From: Vibrio quintilis
Lineage (GTDB): Bacteria; Pseudomonadota; Gammaproteobacteria; Enterobacterales; Vibrionaceae
Assembly: GCF_024529975.1 (NCBI RefSeq)
Contig: NZ_AP024897.1
Span: 496,001-560,000, forward strand
Direction: 5' to 3'
DNA: 64,000 nucleotides
Under the pieces are notes generated by a model that saw nothing but the letters and a program-made list of their open reading frames with translations, was not told where the DNA came from and did not search any database. Shown here piece after piece: positions 43,920 through 55,388 of the stretch. A program made the position numbers and the translations under genes. How positions within the stretch are numbered: the first letter of the stretch is position 1; each line of letters begins with the position of its first letter.

Positions 43920-45932
43920 ATGAGATACACACCAACAATCAAACTGAGTACCCGTTTGGTTGCTTTTGTCACAATGATTGTTACCTGTGCGATATTTATC
44001 TTGTTTGTTGGCGGGAGTTTATCCTTCCAGCAGCTGGGACGACAGTATCTGAACCATTACCTGAATGGTATCGTTGAAGTCGTTGATCAGGAGCTTGAGA
44101 CCGCAGATTCAACTGATGCAATGAAGCAATGGCTTCCCAAGCTATTACAGGCGAGCAATATCATCGAGATGACACTGAGTTCAAAAGCCGGAAGACTCTA
44201 TCATTTCAAAAGTACAAAGCAGCGCTTTATCGGAGAAGAACGTTTTTACGAGATAGATCTTCCGCTAAAACGTAATCAGGGTTATACCCTGCATTTCAAA
44301 GTGCTCCCGCCATATGTCGGTTTTACTTATTCATTCAGCGCTATGTGGTCGACAACCCTTGCTGTTGGCTTAATTATTTTTTGTCTGATGCGCGGCGTAA
44401 AGTGGCTTCAGTCTCAGTTGCTTGGTTCTGAATTACTTGAAGAGCGTGGCAGAATGATCTTAGCCGGTCAGGTTGAGCGTTATGCAAAAGGTGATGAAAG
44501 GGAGTGGCCATACACGGTGAGTGAAGCCCTGGACCGGTTAATTGATGAATTGAGAGATGCACGTCAGGAAAGAAGTCGCTTTGATACATTTATCCGCACG
44601 CAAACCTTTTTAGATCAACTGACCGGAACTGCAAACCGGGTGCTGTTTGATAACAAACTTGAGTCTTCACTGCTGGAAGGCGGGGCAACCGGTGGATTAT
44701 TAATGCTCTGTATTGAAGATCTTGATGAAGTATCTGAAGAGAGTGGTAAAACCGAGGTAGATGCTTTGATTGTGAATGTTGGAGAATGCATTTCTAACAT
44801 TATTCAGCGTTATCCTGACGTCATCTTATCCCGCTATTATGACTTTGTTTTTGTCGTCCTCATTCCGCATCAGAGCTCTAAAGAAGTCTCATCCGTTGCG
44901 ATTCAGTGCCTGAAAGCGATAAATAAAATTCTTCCTCCGGCTCCGTTGGACAGGAAAAACTGGTGCCATATCGGGGTGAGTATGTATACCGAAGGTGACC
45001 GCAGAGGGCGGATTCTTGATGAAGCAGAAATTGCGGTTAAGTCTGCACGTTTAGAAGAAGTCAACGCCTGGAGTAGTTTCCACAAAATCAAGTCAAATGA
45101 TAATGAACTCAGTAATGTGCGCTGGCGAACTTTATTTGAGCAGTATCTGAACCCGGATAAAATACACCTTTTTGCACAGGACTGTTATCTGATTGGGGAA
45201 GATTCAGGAATCTCGGAGTCTGTTCATAAAGAAATTTTTGTCCGGATTCCTGAAAATGGCCGCTACATTAAGTTTTCCCGGTTTAGTTCAGCCATTGTCA
45301 ATATTGGTTTTGAAGCCGTATTAGACCGGCTGGTTTGTCAGTGTATGGTCCGTTATCTGGCGAAACAAAAAGATAACGCACAAGTATATTCAATTAATTT
45401 GTACGTCATTCCCTTCTCGGATCGTCGTTATTTCAAATGGTTTCGCTATTTACTGCTAGGCTTAACACAAAAACAGAGAGCATGTTTATGTTTTGAGTTC
45501 AATGAAAGCCAGCTGGTCAGGCATTTAGATTATATGCGTCCGGTGGTCAGGATGATTTCAGGTTTTGGTTGTAAAGTGGTTGTCAGTGAAGCCGGGAGAA
45601 TGATAGTAAGTACTCATTATATTAAAGATTTAAAAGTTGATTATCTGAAGCTACACCGGAGTCTGGTGAAGAAAGTAGAACACCGGCACGAAAATCAGCT
45701 GTTTGTCAGAAGTATGCTCGGTGTTTGTCGCGGGAGTGAAACAAAAGTTATTGCTGTTGGGGTAGAATCAGAAGATGAATGGCTGACTTTAAAATCTTTA
45801 GGTGTCCATGGTGGACAAGGGCGTTTATTTGCGCCTGAAAAGCAATTAATCCCTGCACCTAAGCCTGCCATTATGGTGAAACCCGGTAAAAGAAAGCGCT
45901 GGAAAACCAAACCGGTTGCTCATCACAAGTGA
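43920..45932 (+). CDS. csrD: RNase E specificity factor CsrD (MshH), degenerate GGDEF/EAL protein
   Basis: The ~670-residue membrane protein targets the CsrB-type small RNAs for RNase E decay in gammaproteobacteria. Two N-terminal transmembrane helices (about 10-35 and 135-160) frame a periplasmic part, followed by a HAMP-like linker, a GGDEF domain in which the signature is replaced by RYYDF, and an EAL domain whose signature reads EIF, so it should not make or cut c-di-GMP. ATG 43920 is preferred over TTG 43911, which sits too close to GGGAA. The gene directly precedes mreB. Confidence 0.85.
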   Translation: MRYTPTIKLSTRLVAFVTMIVTCAIFILFVGGSLSFQQLGRQYLNHYLNGIVEVVDQELETADSTDAMKQWLPKLLQASNIIEMTLSSKAGRLYHFKSTKQRFIGEERFYEIDLPLKRNQGYTLHFKVLPPYVGFTYSFSAMWSTTLAVGLIIFCLMRGVKWLQSQLLGSELLEERGRMILAGQVERYAKGDEREWPYTVSEALDRLIDELRDARQERSRFDTFIRTQTFLDQLTGTANRVLFDNKLESSLLEGGATGGLLMLCIEDLDEVSEESGKTEVDALIVNVGECISNIIQRYPDVILSRYYDFVFVVLIPHQSSKEVSSVAIQCLKAINKILPPAPLDRKNWCHIGVSMYTEGDRRGRILDEAEIAVKSARLEEVNAWSSFHKIKSNDNELSNVRWRTLFEQYLNPDKIHLFAQDCYLIGEDSGISESVHKEIFVRIPENGRYIKFSRFSSAIVNIGFEAVLDRLVCQCMVRYLAKQKDNAQVYSINLYVIPFSDRRYFKWFRYLLLGLTQKQRACLCFEFNESQLVRHLDYMRPVVRMISGFGCKVVVSEAGRMIVSTHYIKDLKVDYLKLHRSLVKKVEHRHENQLFVRSMLGVCRGSETKVIAVGVESEDEWLTLKSLGVHGGQGRLFAPEKQLIPAPKPAIMVKPGKRKRWKTKPVAHHK

Positions 45933-45992
45933 GCAAATAGTATTCAACTCATTCTCCCGTGATGATAAAAAGGTGTCAAACTTGGGCGATGA

Positions 45993-47165
<1,173 letters not shown>

Positions 47166-47213
47166 TGTCGATTCTGCAGAGATGAAGATTCAACACAAAT
47201 CAGGATGTGCATC

Positions 47214-48101
47214 ATGAAGCCAATTTTTGGGCGGGGGCCGTCTCTCTCACTACGCTTGTTTTTTGCAGTTGTTTTATCAGCCAGCCTTATGCTGGCTGAT
47301 AACCGTTTAAACGCTTTTTCACAGGTTCGTTATGTGTTGAACAGTATTGTGGCCCCGATACAGTATGCCGCGAACTTGCCCAGAGCTGTTTTTGACGGGC
47401 TTTATGAACGTTTGAACAGTTATCAGAATCTGCTGGAAGTGAACCGGCAGCTGAAACAAGATGTTCTGACTCTGAAGAGTGATTTAATCTTACTCAACCA
47501 ATACGAAGAAGAAAATCAACGGCTCAGGAAACTATTGGGCTCATCGTTTGTCCGGGATGAGAAGAAAATGGTCACTGAAGTGATGGCAGTTGATACTTCT
47601 CCGTATACGCATCAGGTGGTGATTGACAAAGGTAAAATTGACGGTGTTTATGAAGGTCAGCCCGTGATTAACGAAAAGGGTGTGGTTGGTCAGGTGACGT
47701 TTGTTGCTGCTCATAACAGCCGGGTTTTACTATTGATTGATGCCAACAGCGCTATTCCGGTTCAGGATTTAAGAAATGATATTCGAGTGATTGCTTCCGG
47801 TAATGGTCAGTCTGAATATATCCAGCTGGAACATATTCCGGGAAGCACTGACATTGAAGAAGGTGACCTGTTGGCATCTTCCGGCTTAGGTGGCGTTTAT
47901 CCTGAAGGATATCCGGTTGCCCGGGTCACTAAGGTAGATCGCGATACCCGGCGGGAGTTTGCGGTCATTGAAGCTGTACCCGTCGTCGATTTTGATCGGC
48001 TGCGCTATTTATTACTGGTGTGGCCAAACGAAGAAAGACAACAGAAAGCAAGATTATCTTCTCCTGAGCAATTCGGTAAGGGGGAAAGTCGTGGGAAATA
48101 G
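47214..48101 (+). CDS. mreC: Cell shape protein MreC
   Basis: The 295-residue protein has an N-terminal transmembrane helix, a coiled coil (about 65-110, ENQRLRKLLGSS) and a periplasmic beta domain, and links MreB to wall synthases. ATG 47214 was chosen over an ATG 9 bp upstream because AGGA lies 8 bp before it and the protein then begins MKPIFGRGPSL as in relatives. The C-terminal tail is short. mreD overlaps its end by 11 bp. Confidence 0.95.
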   Translation: MKPIFGRGPSLSLRLFFAVVLSASLMLADNRLNAFSQVRYVLNSIVAPIQYAANLPRAVFDGLYERLNSYQNLLEVNRQLKQDVLTLKSDLILLNQYEEENQRLRKLLGSSFVRDEKKMVTEVMAVDTSPYTHQVVIDKGKIDGVYEGQPVINEKGVVGQVTFVAAHNSRVLLLIDANSAIPVQDLRNDIRVIASGNGQSEYIQLEHIPGSTDIEEGDLLASSGLGGVYPEGYPVARVTKVDRDTRREFAVIEAVPVVDFDRLRYLLLVWPNEERQQKARLSSPEQFGKGESRGK

Positions 48102-48579
48102 TGTATTTCGCGGACATTTGGTGATCTGGATTTCTTTCCTTTGCGCTTTGATTTTACAGACGATCCCCTGGCCTGGTACTTTGGATCTGCTTCGTCCGTC
48201 CTGGATTTTACTGATTGTGTGTTATTGGGTACTGGCATTGCCGCACCGGGTTAATGTTGGGACTGCTTTAATTCTTGGATTACTTTGGGACCTGATTTTA
48301 GGGTCGACACTTGGTATCCGGGGCATGATGATGTCTGTTGTTGTGTATTTGGTTGCGATGAACTTTCTGATACTCAGGAATATGGCACTATGGCAGCAAG
48401 CGGTTGTGATGGGATTACTCACAATATTTCTTGATTTGTTGGTCTTCTCCGGCGAGTTCATGGTCCGAATGGTTCAATTTAATCCTTTATCTCTATGGAG
48501 TGGTGTAATTAGTTGTATCCTCTGGCCCTGGATGTTTTTATTACTCCGCCGTGTCAGACGTTACTGGAATATAAAATGA
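48091..48579 (+). CDS. mreD: Rod shape-determining protein MreD
   Basis: The 162-residue integral membrane protein has about five to six helices and belongs to the Rod complex. The GTG start at 48091 is preceded by GGGGA with a 6-bp gap and overlaps the end of mreC. This length equals that of E. coli MreD. The segment LGLLWDLILGSTLGIRG matches the family. Confidence 0.93.
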   Translation: MGNSVFRGHLVIWISFLCALILQTIPWPGTLDLLRPSWILLIVCYWVLALPHRVNVGTALILGLLWDLILGSTLGIRGMMMSVVVYLVAMNFLILRNMALWQQAVVMGLLTIFLDLLVFSGEFMVRMVQFNPLSLWSGVISCILWPWMFLLLRRVRRYWNIK

Positions 48580-49154
48580 CAACATCGCAACTCTTTCTTG
48601 CATCAGCCTCTCCAAGACGAAAAGAATTATTGACTCAACTGGGTTATCAGTTTGAAATCCTTGTTTCAGACATTGAAGAAAAAAGAAAAGAACAAGAATC
48701 ACCAGAGGCATATGTCTCCCGTTTATCCTGCGAAAAAGCAGATGTCTGTCTGAAGCAGTTACAGCATCCTAAGGCTGTCGTGCTGGGAGCGGATACAGTG
48801 GTGGTCACTGGTGATCGGCAAATCCTGGAAAAACCCGATAACTTTGACCATGCAAAACAGATGTTGCAAATGCTCTCAGGTTGTTGCCATGAAGTGATGA
48901 CCGCAGTAACCGTGATGAATTCACATCGTTCACAAACCAGCCTTGTAAAAACGAAAGTATGGTTCAAAGATTTATCAGAACAGGAGATTGAACAGTACTG
49001 GTTATCCGGAGAACCGTGTGATAAAGCCGGTAGCTATGGGATTCAGGGGATTGGCGGAAAGTTTGTAACCAGAATTGAAGGAAGTTATTACGCAGTGGTT
49101 GGGTTACCTTTATATGAAGCAGACCTGCTTTTGCATCAGTTTTTATCCGATTAG
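48576..49154 (+). CDS. maf: Maf-family nucleoside triphosphate pyrophosphatase
   Basis: The 192-residue enzyme hydrolyses non-canonical or dTTP/UTP nucleotides and is linked to septation control. Family motifs are LASASPRRKELL at the N-terminus, VLGADTVV with the catalytic Asp, and the GSYGIQGIGG region. ATG 48576 overlaps the end of mreD by 4 bp and gives the correct N-terminus, although the frame is open upstream. The context with mreD and rng matches E. coli YhdE. Confidence 0.95.
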   Translation: MTTSQLFLASASPRRKELLTQLGYQFEILVSDIEEKRKEQESPEAYVSRLSCEKADVCLKQLQHPKAVVLGADTVVVTGDRQILEKPDNFDHAKQMLQMLSGCCHEVMTAVTVMNSHRSQTSLVKTKVWFKDLSEQEIEQYWLSGEPCDKAGSYGIQGIGGKFVTRIEGSYYAVVGLPLYEADLLLHQFLSD

Positions 49155-49169
49155 AATTGAGGGGCGCTC

Positions 49170-50639
49170 ATGAGTGCTGAATTGTTGTTAAATGTAACGC
49201 CAAGTGAAACGCGTGTGGCGATGATTGAAGATGGGATCCTGCAGGAAATCCATATTGAGCGTGATGCAAAGCGTGGTATTGTCGGTAATATTTATAAAGG
49301 TAAAGTCAGCCGGATCCTGCCTGGAATGCAGGCTGCATTCATTGATATCGGACTCGATAAGGCTGCATTTTTACACGCTTCTGATATCGTACCGCACACT
49401 GAATGTGTTGCAGAGAATGAAAAACAGCAATTTCAGGTTCGTGACATTTCTGAATTAGTACGCCAGGGGCAGGATATAGTTGTCCAGGTTGTCAAAGACC
49501 CTCTGGGGACCAAAGGTGCCCGTTTAACCACTGATATTACATTACCTTCCCGGTACCTGGTATTCATGCCGGGAGCCAGTCATGTCGGCGTTTCTCAGAG
49601 AATCGAGAGCGAAAAGGAGCGGGAGCGCTTAAAAAACATCGTTTCTCATTATTGTGATGAATTGGGTGGTTTTATCATTCGGACTGCAGCAGAAAGCGCT
49701 GATGAGAAAGAGCTGTCTCAGGATGCCGCATTCCTTAAGCGTCTGTGGTCAAAAGTGCTTGAGCGCCGTTCAAGATATAAAACCCGGGCAAAACTTTACG
49801 GAGAGCCGGGGCTGTCTCAGCGTATTTTAAGAGATTTTGTCGGAACGGAGTTAACCAAAGTATTAATTGATTCCCGGCTTGAGTATGAAAATTTAATAGA
49901 TTTCACCTCTGAATATGTGCCGGAGCTTTCCGATAAACTGGCGCTTTATGAAGGTGATAAGCCAATTTTTGATATGTACGATATCGAGAATGAAATTCAG
50001 CGCTCTCTGGATCGGAAGGTGAACCTGAAGTCGGGCGGCTATCTGATTATCGATCAAACTGAAGCAATGACAACCATTGATATTAATACCGGGGCTTTCG
50101 TTGGCCGGAGAAATCTGGAAGACACCATTTTCAATACCAATATTGAAGCGACGCAGGCCATTGCCCGCCAGCTTCGGTTAAGAAACCTGGGGGGCATTAT
50201 CATTATTGATTTTATTGATATGTCTTCTGATGAGCATCGTCAACGCGTATTAGCTTCACTGGAAATGGCGCTGATCTATGACCGGGTGAAAACAAATGTG
50301 AATGGATTTACACAGCTTGGTCTGGTCGAAATGACCCGGAAGCGGACCCGGGAAAGCATTGAGCATGTGTTGTGCTCTGTGTGTCCGGCCTGTGAAGGGC
50401 GTGGGTATGTGAAAACCGTCGAAACGGTCTGTTTTGAAATCCTCAGAGAAATCACCCGGGTTAACCGCGCCTATGACTCAGATAAATTTGTTGTCTATGC
50501 GTCGCCTGCTGTGGCTGAAACCTTACAGGGAGATGAGTCTCACGCTTTGGCTGAACTGGAAGTCTTTATTGGTAAGCAAGTCCGGATTCAAACTGAACCT
50601 TTGTATGTTCAGGAACAATTTGACGTTGTGATGATGTAA
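49170..50639 (+). CDS. rng: Ribonuclease G
   Basis: The 489-residue endoribonuclease matures the 5' end of 16S rRNA and acts in mRNA decay. It has an N-terminal S1 domain (KGKVSRILPGMQAAFIDIG), the catalytic Asp residues in TTIDINTGAFVG and IIIDFIDMSSDEH, and the zinc-link CSVCPACEGRG. It lacks the long C-terminal scaffold of RNase E, which identifies it as RNase G. It follows maf by 15 bp. Confidence 0.97.
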   Translation: MSAELLLNVTPSETRVAMIEDGILQEIHIERDAKRGIVGNIYKGKVSRILPGMQAAFIDIGLDKAAFLHASDIVPHTECVAENEKQQFQVRDISELVRQGQDIVVQVVKDPLGTKGARLTTDITLPSRYLVFMPGASHVGVSQRIESEKERERLKNIVSHYCDELGGFIIRTAAESADEKELSQDAAFLKRLWSKVLERRSRYKTRAKLYGEPGLSQRILRDFVGTELTKVLIDSRLEYENLIDFTSEYVPELSDKLALYEGDKPIFDMYDIENEIQRSLDRKVNLKSGGYLIIDQTEAMTTIDINTGAFVGRRNLEDTIFNTNIEATQAIARQLRLRNLGGIIIIDFIDMSSDEHRQRVLASLEMALIYDRVKTNVNGFTQLGLVEMTRKRTRESIEHVLCSVCPACEGRGYVKTVETVCFEILREITRVNRAYDSDKFVVYASPAVAETLQGDESHALAELEVFIGKQVRIQTEPLYVQEQFDVVMM

Positions 50640-50649
50640 TTCGGGAGCA

Positions 50650-53600
50650 TTGGACATTGTGCGTATCGTCATTTCCCATGTTGTACAATATTTGCTGTGG
50701 TTGCTGATTAGCACTTTAGTTCTGCTGGCTTTAGTGATAACGGCGCTCAGGGTCGCCCTGCCACATATGAATCAGTATCAGACTTCAATTATTGACTGGC
50801 TGAATCATCAAACCGGGATTCAGACCTCAGTTACCGAAGTCAGGGGAGCATGGAAAAATACACGACCTTCTGTTTCTCTTCAGGGAATGACAGCCCATTT
50901 ACCTGACGGCTCAAATATATCGCTCAGTGTTGAGAGTATTGATCTCGAATTTGATTTATTAAAGTCTCTGCTCCAGTGGCAGCCTGTTATTGCAAACCTG
51001 GAGATTCATGATTTACATCTGGATATTTCTTCGGTTGATTTGCTGAATCTCTACCATGATGGAGAGGATCCGGCTGCAGTACACAATAATGATTCCCAGA
51101 TCGAAACCATCCGGTTACTTGATAATGTATTTCTGCGACAGCTCGATGACTTCTCTATTCTGAATTCAGCTATTCGTTACCGGGCCATTTCCGGCGAAAT
51201 TCGTCAGCTCAATATTGAACGTTTGAAATGGCGTAATGATGATCACCGCCATCAGGCCCGGGGTGTTGTCAGTATCGCCAATACGGGGATTAACTCTCTT
51301 TCGGTTAGTGCTGATTTCAAAGATTTTGACTCTTTCCGGGATATATCCGGACAGTTTTATCTGGGATCTGACAATATAGAAATCGGATCATGGATTACTC
51401 AGTATTCAAAGAAAGAAACAGGAATCAAAGGTGGGCAGCTGAGCTTAAATGCATGGCTGACACTGGAGCATAATAAGCCGGTTGATGGTTATGTGCAGTT
51501 ACAACCCTCAACTATTTTATTGTCCGAAAAACGGAAGCACACACTTCAGTTCAGTAGCGGGGTCTTTAAATTAGTCCCGAACGGAAAAGGTGTGGCTGTC
51601 CAGGCAGAAAATATCCGGATGGCTTATGATGACCAACAGTGGCCGGCGCTGAGTTTTTTACTGGACTGGCAACCTTCTGGCTGGAAAATTAATTTACCAC
51701 AACTGGACATCGGCCCGCTGAGCCGTTTTGTAAAGCAGCTTCCGGTTTCTCCTCAGGTCAAAAAAATGCTGCATAACCTGCAGCCCCGCGGACAGCTGAA
51801 TGATATCCGTGTTGCGGGAACATCTACTGATATCCGTTATTCAGCCCAACTGGCTGACGGCGCTATCTCACAATGGTATTTGCTGCCTGAAGCCCATCAC
51901 TTGCAGGCAAGTATTTCCGGAGATAATCACAAAGCGGTTATTCGCGCGGATTTGACCGATGAAACATTACCGTATGGTGATGTTTTTCAGGCACCACTTC
52001 GAATTAATCAGGGCCATGTCAATCTGGTCTGGCAGTCGGATGATAATGGCTGGTCTTTGTGGTCTGATAAAGTTTCGGTACAAACGCCGGACTTAAAGGT
52101 TTTAGGGGCATTTAAACTGGATTTCCCTGACGGGCAAAGTCCGTTTCTGTCGTTTTATACTGAGGCTGATTTGCGCAATGCCGGAGAGATCTGGCGTTAC
52201 TTACCAACCAGGGCACTTGGCGATGACTTAACGGATTACCTGTCTTCAGCAATTCAGGCCGGGCAGGCAAAGACATCTAAACTGCTTTGGTTCGGTGCGT
52301 TGCATGATTTTCCTTATAATCGGCACAATGGGGTATTTCAGGCCGCAGTGTCTTTGGAAAATGCCCGTTTCAGCTATGATACGGCATGGCCACCGCTGAA
52401 GAACCTTCAGGCTGATATTTTGTTTCAAAATGAGTCAATGACTCTGGAGTCCGATCATGCTGAACTAATGAATGTTAAAGCTCAGCATGTTACCGGAAGA
52501 ATCCCCAGTCTGGAAAGTGCCGGGCATATTGAAATTGAAGTGAAGGCTCAGGCTCAGGGGAACGATGTGCGGGATTTCATGACGTCAACGCCATTGGTTG
52601 ATACGGTTGGTGCCGCACTGACTGCTGTTCAGGTCAGAGGAAATGTGAATTCCGAATTTAAGTTGAAGATTCCGTTTGAAAGTCACCATGATGAAAGAGC
52701 CTGGGGATGGGCCGATTTAAAGGATAACCGGGTTGAAATTCAATCACCTTCGATTGATTTACAGTCTGTGTCCGGGCGAATTTACTTTGATAATGATGTA
52801 TTGAAAGCACCTAAGCTTCGCGGGAAGCTGTTAGGGCAGCAGATTGCATTAAATTTTAAGGGTGAGAGTGGTAAAAAAGGCTATAACGTTCATATCAATA
52901 CCGGAGGAAACTGGCAGGTTCGTCCGTTAGAAAAATATCTGGATAAGAAATGGATTCAGCCTCTGGGAGGAAAATCTCTGTGGGGAATGGGCATTGATCT
53001 TCAGTTAAATGATATCGGGTTTTCTTATCAGATGAATTTAAATGCGGATTTGAAGTCTGTTTCAAGCCAATATCCATATCCTTTGAATAAACCTAAGGGG
53101 CAGGCTGGTCAAGCGGTTTTACAGGTTTCAGGTAATCAGGAAACCATTAGTGCGCGTGTCCATGTGCCGGGCGGAAAATTTCAGACTGAAATTGATATCA
53201 CCCAGCCGAAGCCTGTGCTGGATGCGACTTACTGGCTGATTGGTAACGGCAGTTTCAAAGTGAGTCCGGTTGTTGGTCATTCAGCATTGATAAGAACCGA
53301 TCATTTCAACTTTGATCAATGGCTGACATTAATTACATCAGAAGATGCAGCGCCGCAGACTGGTGCCGCTTCGTCTTCTTTGATGCCTGACATTCCCGTA
53401 CCAGATCATGTTGATATGAAGGTGAAAGAGCTGACCCTGGCGACTCTGGAGTGGCATGATGTTGAATTTCTGGCCCGCCGAAAAGGCCCGGGTTGGCGGG
53501 TTGATCTGACAAGCCAGGAAGCCACGGGGAAAGCGAATTATATTGAACCCTATGATTTGAGTGTGTCACTTGAGCAGTTCCATTTATATATTCCGGCTTT

Positions 53601-54558
53601 AGAAGAAAGAAACAATGATGATTCATTATTTATCGATGAAAGCCGCAAAGATTCTCTGGAAATTACAGATTTTGACCGCCGTTTTCATCAGTTGATGCCA
53701 AATCTGACGCTGGTGATTGACGACTTCTGGTTCCAGGGATACAAGGTTGGTCGTTTGAACATGGATTTCCAGCGACAGGGAAAAGTCCTGTCGTGGAAGA
53801 AAATTGATATTACGAGCGGAACGAATGAAGTTCACGCGACAGGTGAGTGGACGCTCGATGGTGACCGGAGCCATACTAAACTGAATCTGAGTCTGAAAGG
53901 TGAAAATAACAGTGACCTGATGGAGCGGTTCGGAATTACTTCAGGTATTCAGAAAGCACCGTTTTCGATGACAACTCTGGCTGAATGGGAGGGCGCTCCC
54001 TGGTCAATGCAGCTTAATACACTCCAGGGGGAAATCAGTTCTGAATTAGGTAAAGGTACCGTCTCTGATGTCAGTGGCGCAGCCCGTTTGCTGGGCATAT
54101 TCAGTCTGGATTCTATTATCCGTAAAATGCAGCTGGATTTCAGTGATGTGTTTGATAAGGGGATGGCGTTTGATTCAATTGAAGGGAAGGGAACCATTTC
54201 TCAGGGGATATTTGTAACCAATAATATCTCAATGGATGCTGTTGCTGGTGATATGCAGATCAAAGGCATTGTTGATCTGAATACCCGTATGATTGATGCA
54301 GAAGTCCATTTTGTTCCGGATATTACCTCGGGTATTCCTGTATTGAGTGCTTTTGCCGTTACCCCGCAAACTGCTTTATATGTGCTGGCAATTACAACGG
54401 TTATTTCTCCGGTTGTGGAGGTGTTTACTGAGGTAGACTATTCGGTTAAAGGGCCGATCGATAATCCGGTTGTTAAAGAAATTTCCAGACGTAAAGGTGA
54501 ATTTAAACTTCCGGAGAAGTTTCGGAGCAAAGTGAAGAAGAAGGAGGCCGGCAAGTGA
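50650..54558 (+). CDS. yhdP: AsmA-like inner-membrane protein YhdP
   Basis: The 1302-residue protein has one N-terminal transmembrane helix (about 10-35) and a very long periplasmic beta-groove region. The C-terminal part (residues about 1190-1290, ITSGIPVLSAFAVTPQTALYV) matches the AsmA/YhdP C-terminal domain. In E. coli YhdP, with TamB and YdbH, moves phospholipid to the outer membrane. The start is uncertain: TTG 50650 is close to GGGAG, and GTG 50659 is an alternative. It overlaps the nitrilase gene by 4 bp. Confidence 0.9.
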   Translation: MDIVRIVISHVVQYLLWLLISTLVLLALVITALRVALPHMNQYQTSIIDWLNHQTGIQTSVTEVRGAWKNTRPSVSLQGMTAHLPDGSNISLSVESIDLEFDLLKSLLQWQPVIANLEIHDLHLDISSVDLLNLYHDGEDPAAVHNNDSQIETIRLLDNVFLRQLDDFSILNSAIRYRAISGEIRQLNIERLKWRNDDHRHQARGVVSIANTGINSLSVSADFKDFDSFRDISGQFYLGSDNIEIGSWITQYSKKETGIKGGQLSLNAWLTLEHNKPVDGYVQLQPSTILLSEKRKHTLQFSSGVFKLVPNGKGVAVQAENIRMAYDDQQWPALSFLLDWQPSGWKINLPQLDIGPLSRFVKQLPVSPQVKKMLHNLQPRGQLNDIRVAGTSTDIRYSAQLADGAISQWYLLPEAHHLQASISGDNHKAVIRADLTDETLPYGDVFQAPLRINQGHVNLVWQSDDNGWSLWSDKVSVQTPDLKVLGAFKLDFPDGQSPFLSFYTEADLRNAGEIWRYLPTRALGDDLTDYLSSAIQAGQAKTSKLLWFGALHDFPYNRHNGVFQAAVSLENARFSYDTAWPPLKNLQADILFQNESMTLESDHAELMNVKAQHVTGRIPSLESAGHIEIEVKAQAQGNDVRDFMTSTPLVDTVGAALTAVQVRGNVNSEFKLKIPFESHHDERAWGWADLKDNRVEIQSPSIDLQSVSGRIYFDNDVLKAPKLRGKLLGQQIALNFKGESGKKGYNVHINTGGNWQVRPLEKYLDKKWIQPLGGKSLWGMGIDLQLNDIGFSYQMNLNADLKSVSSQYPYPLNKPKGQAGQAVLQVSGNQETISARVHVPGGKFQTEIDITQPKPVLDATYWLIGNGSFKVSPVVGHSALIRTDHFNFDQWLTLITSEDAAPQTGAASSSLMPDIPVPDHVDMKVKELTLATLEWHDVEFLARRKGPGWRVDLTSQEATGKANYIEPYDLSVSLEQFHLYIPALEERNNDDSLFIDESRKDSLEITDFDRRFHQLMPNLTLVIDDFWFQGYKVGRLNMDFQRQGKVLSWKKIDITSGTNEVHATGEWTLDGDRSHTKLNLSLKGENNSDLMERFGITSGIQKAPFSMTTLAEWEGAPWSMQLNTLQGEISSELGKGTVSDVSGAARLLGIFSLDSIIRKMQLDFSDVFDKGMAFDSIEGKGTISQGIFVTNNISMDAVAGDMQIKGIVDLNTRMIDAEVHFVPDITSGIPVLSAFAVTPQTALYVLAITTVISPVVEVFTEVDYSVKGPIDNPVVKEISRRKGEFKLPEKFRSKVKKKEAGK

Positions 54559-55388
54559 GTCATGTTGGTTTGATTCAGATGACGTCAGTCCCTCAGCCGG
54601 AAGTTAATTTGTCATTCATTGAATCGCAGGTTTCATCGCTGGCGTCTCAGGGGGCTCAGTGGATTGTCACGCCTGAAAATGCCATTGTGTTCGGAACAAA
54701 GCAGGACTATCACACTCACGCAGAGTACTTAGGTGAGGGGCCGGTTCAGCAAACCTTGTCTGATATTGCGCGTAAATATTCGGTCTGGCTGGTGGCTGGC
54801 AGCTTTCCCATCCGTACCCAAAGTGGTGTGACCACGACCATGCTGGTTTATAACAATGATGGTGAATTAGCAGCATCTTACGATAAACTGCATATGTTTG
54901 ACGTCGATGTGGATGATGGGCACCGACGTTACAGAGAATCTGAGATATTTCAACCGGGAGAGCAGATTCAGGTGGTATCAACACCATTTGGTGAGCTTGG
55001 GTTATCTATTTGTTATGATGTCCGCTTTCCCCATTTGTATTCTGCATTACGCAATTTGGGATCTCAGATTATTTTGGTTCCTGCAGCGTTTACAGCCGTG
55101 ACAGGGCAGGCTCACTGGGAAACATTGTTACGGGCCAGAGCGATTGAAACGCAATGCTGGATTGTTGCTGTAAATCAGGGTGGCATTCACCCCGGAGGAC
55201 GCGAGACCTGGGGCCATTCGATGGTCATCGATCCCTGGGGAAATATTGTTGCGGGTTTAGAGCAGGCGCCGGCAAACTTAATTGCCCAAATTGATCCTGA
55301 CTTATTGAATGAAATAAGAACGTCAATGCCGGTTTTGGCACATGCAAGATTTGAAAATCATTTTTTACCAAAAAAGAGCGAATTATGA
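54555..55388 (+). CDS. Carbon-nitrogen hydrolase (nitrilase superfamily, Nit1-like)
   Basis: The 277-residue cytoplasmic amidase has the complete Glu-Lys-Cys triad: Glu41 (TPENAI), Lys111 ([11 protein letters not shown]) and Cys153 (SICYDVRFP). The pattern fits the Nit1/deaminated-glutathione amidase group, but the substrate is not proven by sequence. The GTG start overlaps the yhdP stop (GTGA), and the stop overlaps the tldD start, so the three genes are translationally coupled. Confidence 0.88.
   Translation: MSHVGLIQMTSVPQPEVNLSFIESQVSSLASQGAQWIVTPENAIVFGTKQDYHTHAEYLGEGPVQQTLSDIARKYSVWLVAGSFPIRTQSGVTTTMLVYNNDGELAASYDKLHMFDVDVDDGHRRYRESEIFQPGEQIQVVSTPFGELGLSICYDVRFPHLYSALRNLGSQIILVPAAFTAVTGQAHWETLLRARAIETQCWIVAVNQGGIHPGGRETWGHSMVIDPWGNIVAGLEQAPANLIAQIDPDLLNEIRTSMPVLAHARFENHFLPKKSEL

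Noticed and set aside
49170..50639. Reading the gene as RNase E.
   Set aside because: The protein ends after the zinc-link and small domain, without the long scaffold region, and its place after mreBCD-maf is that of rng.
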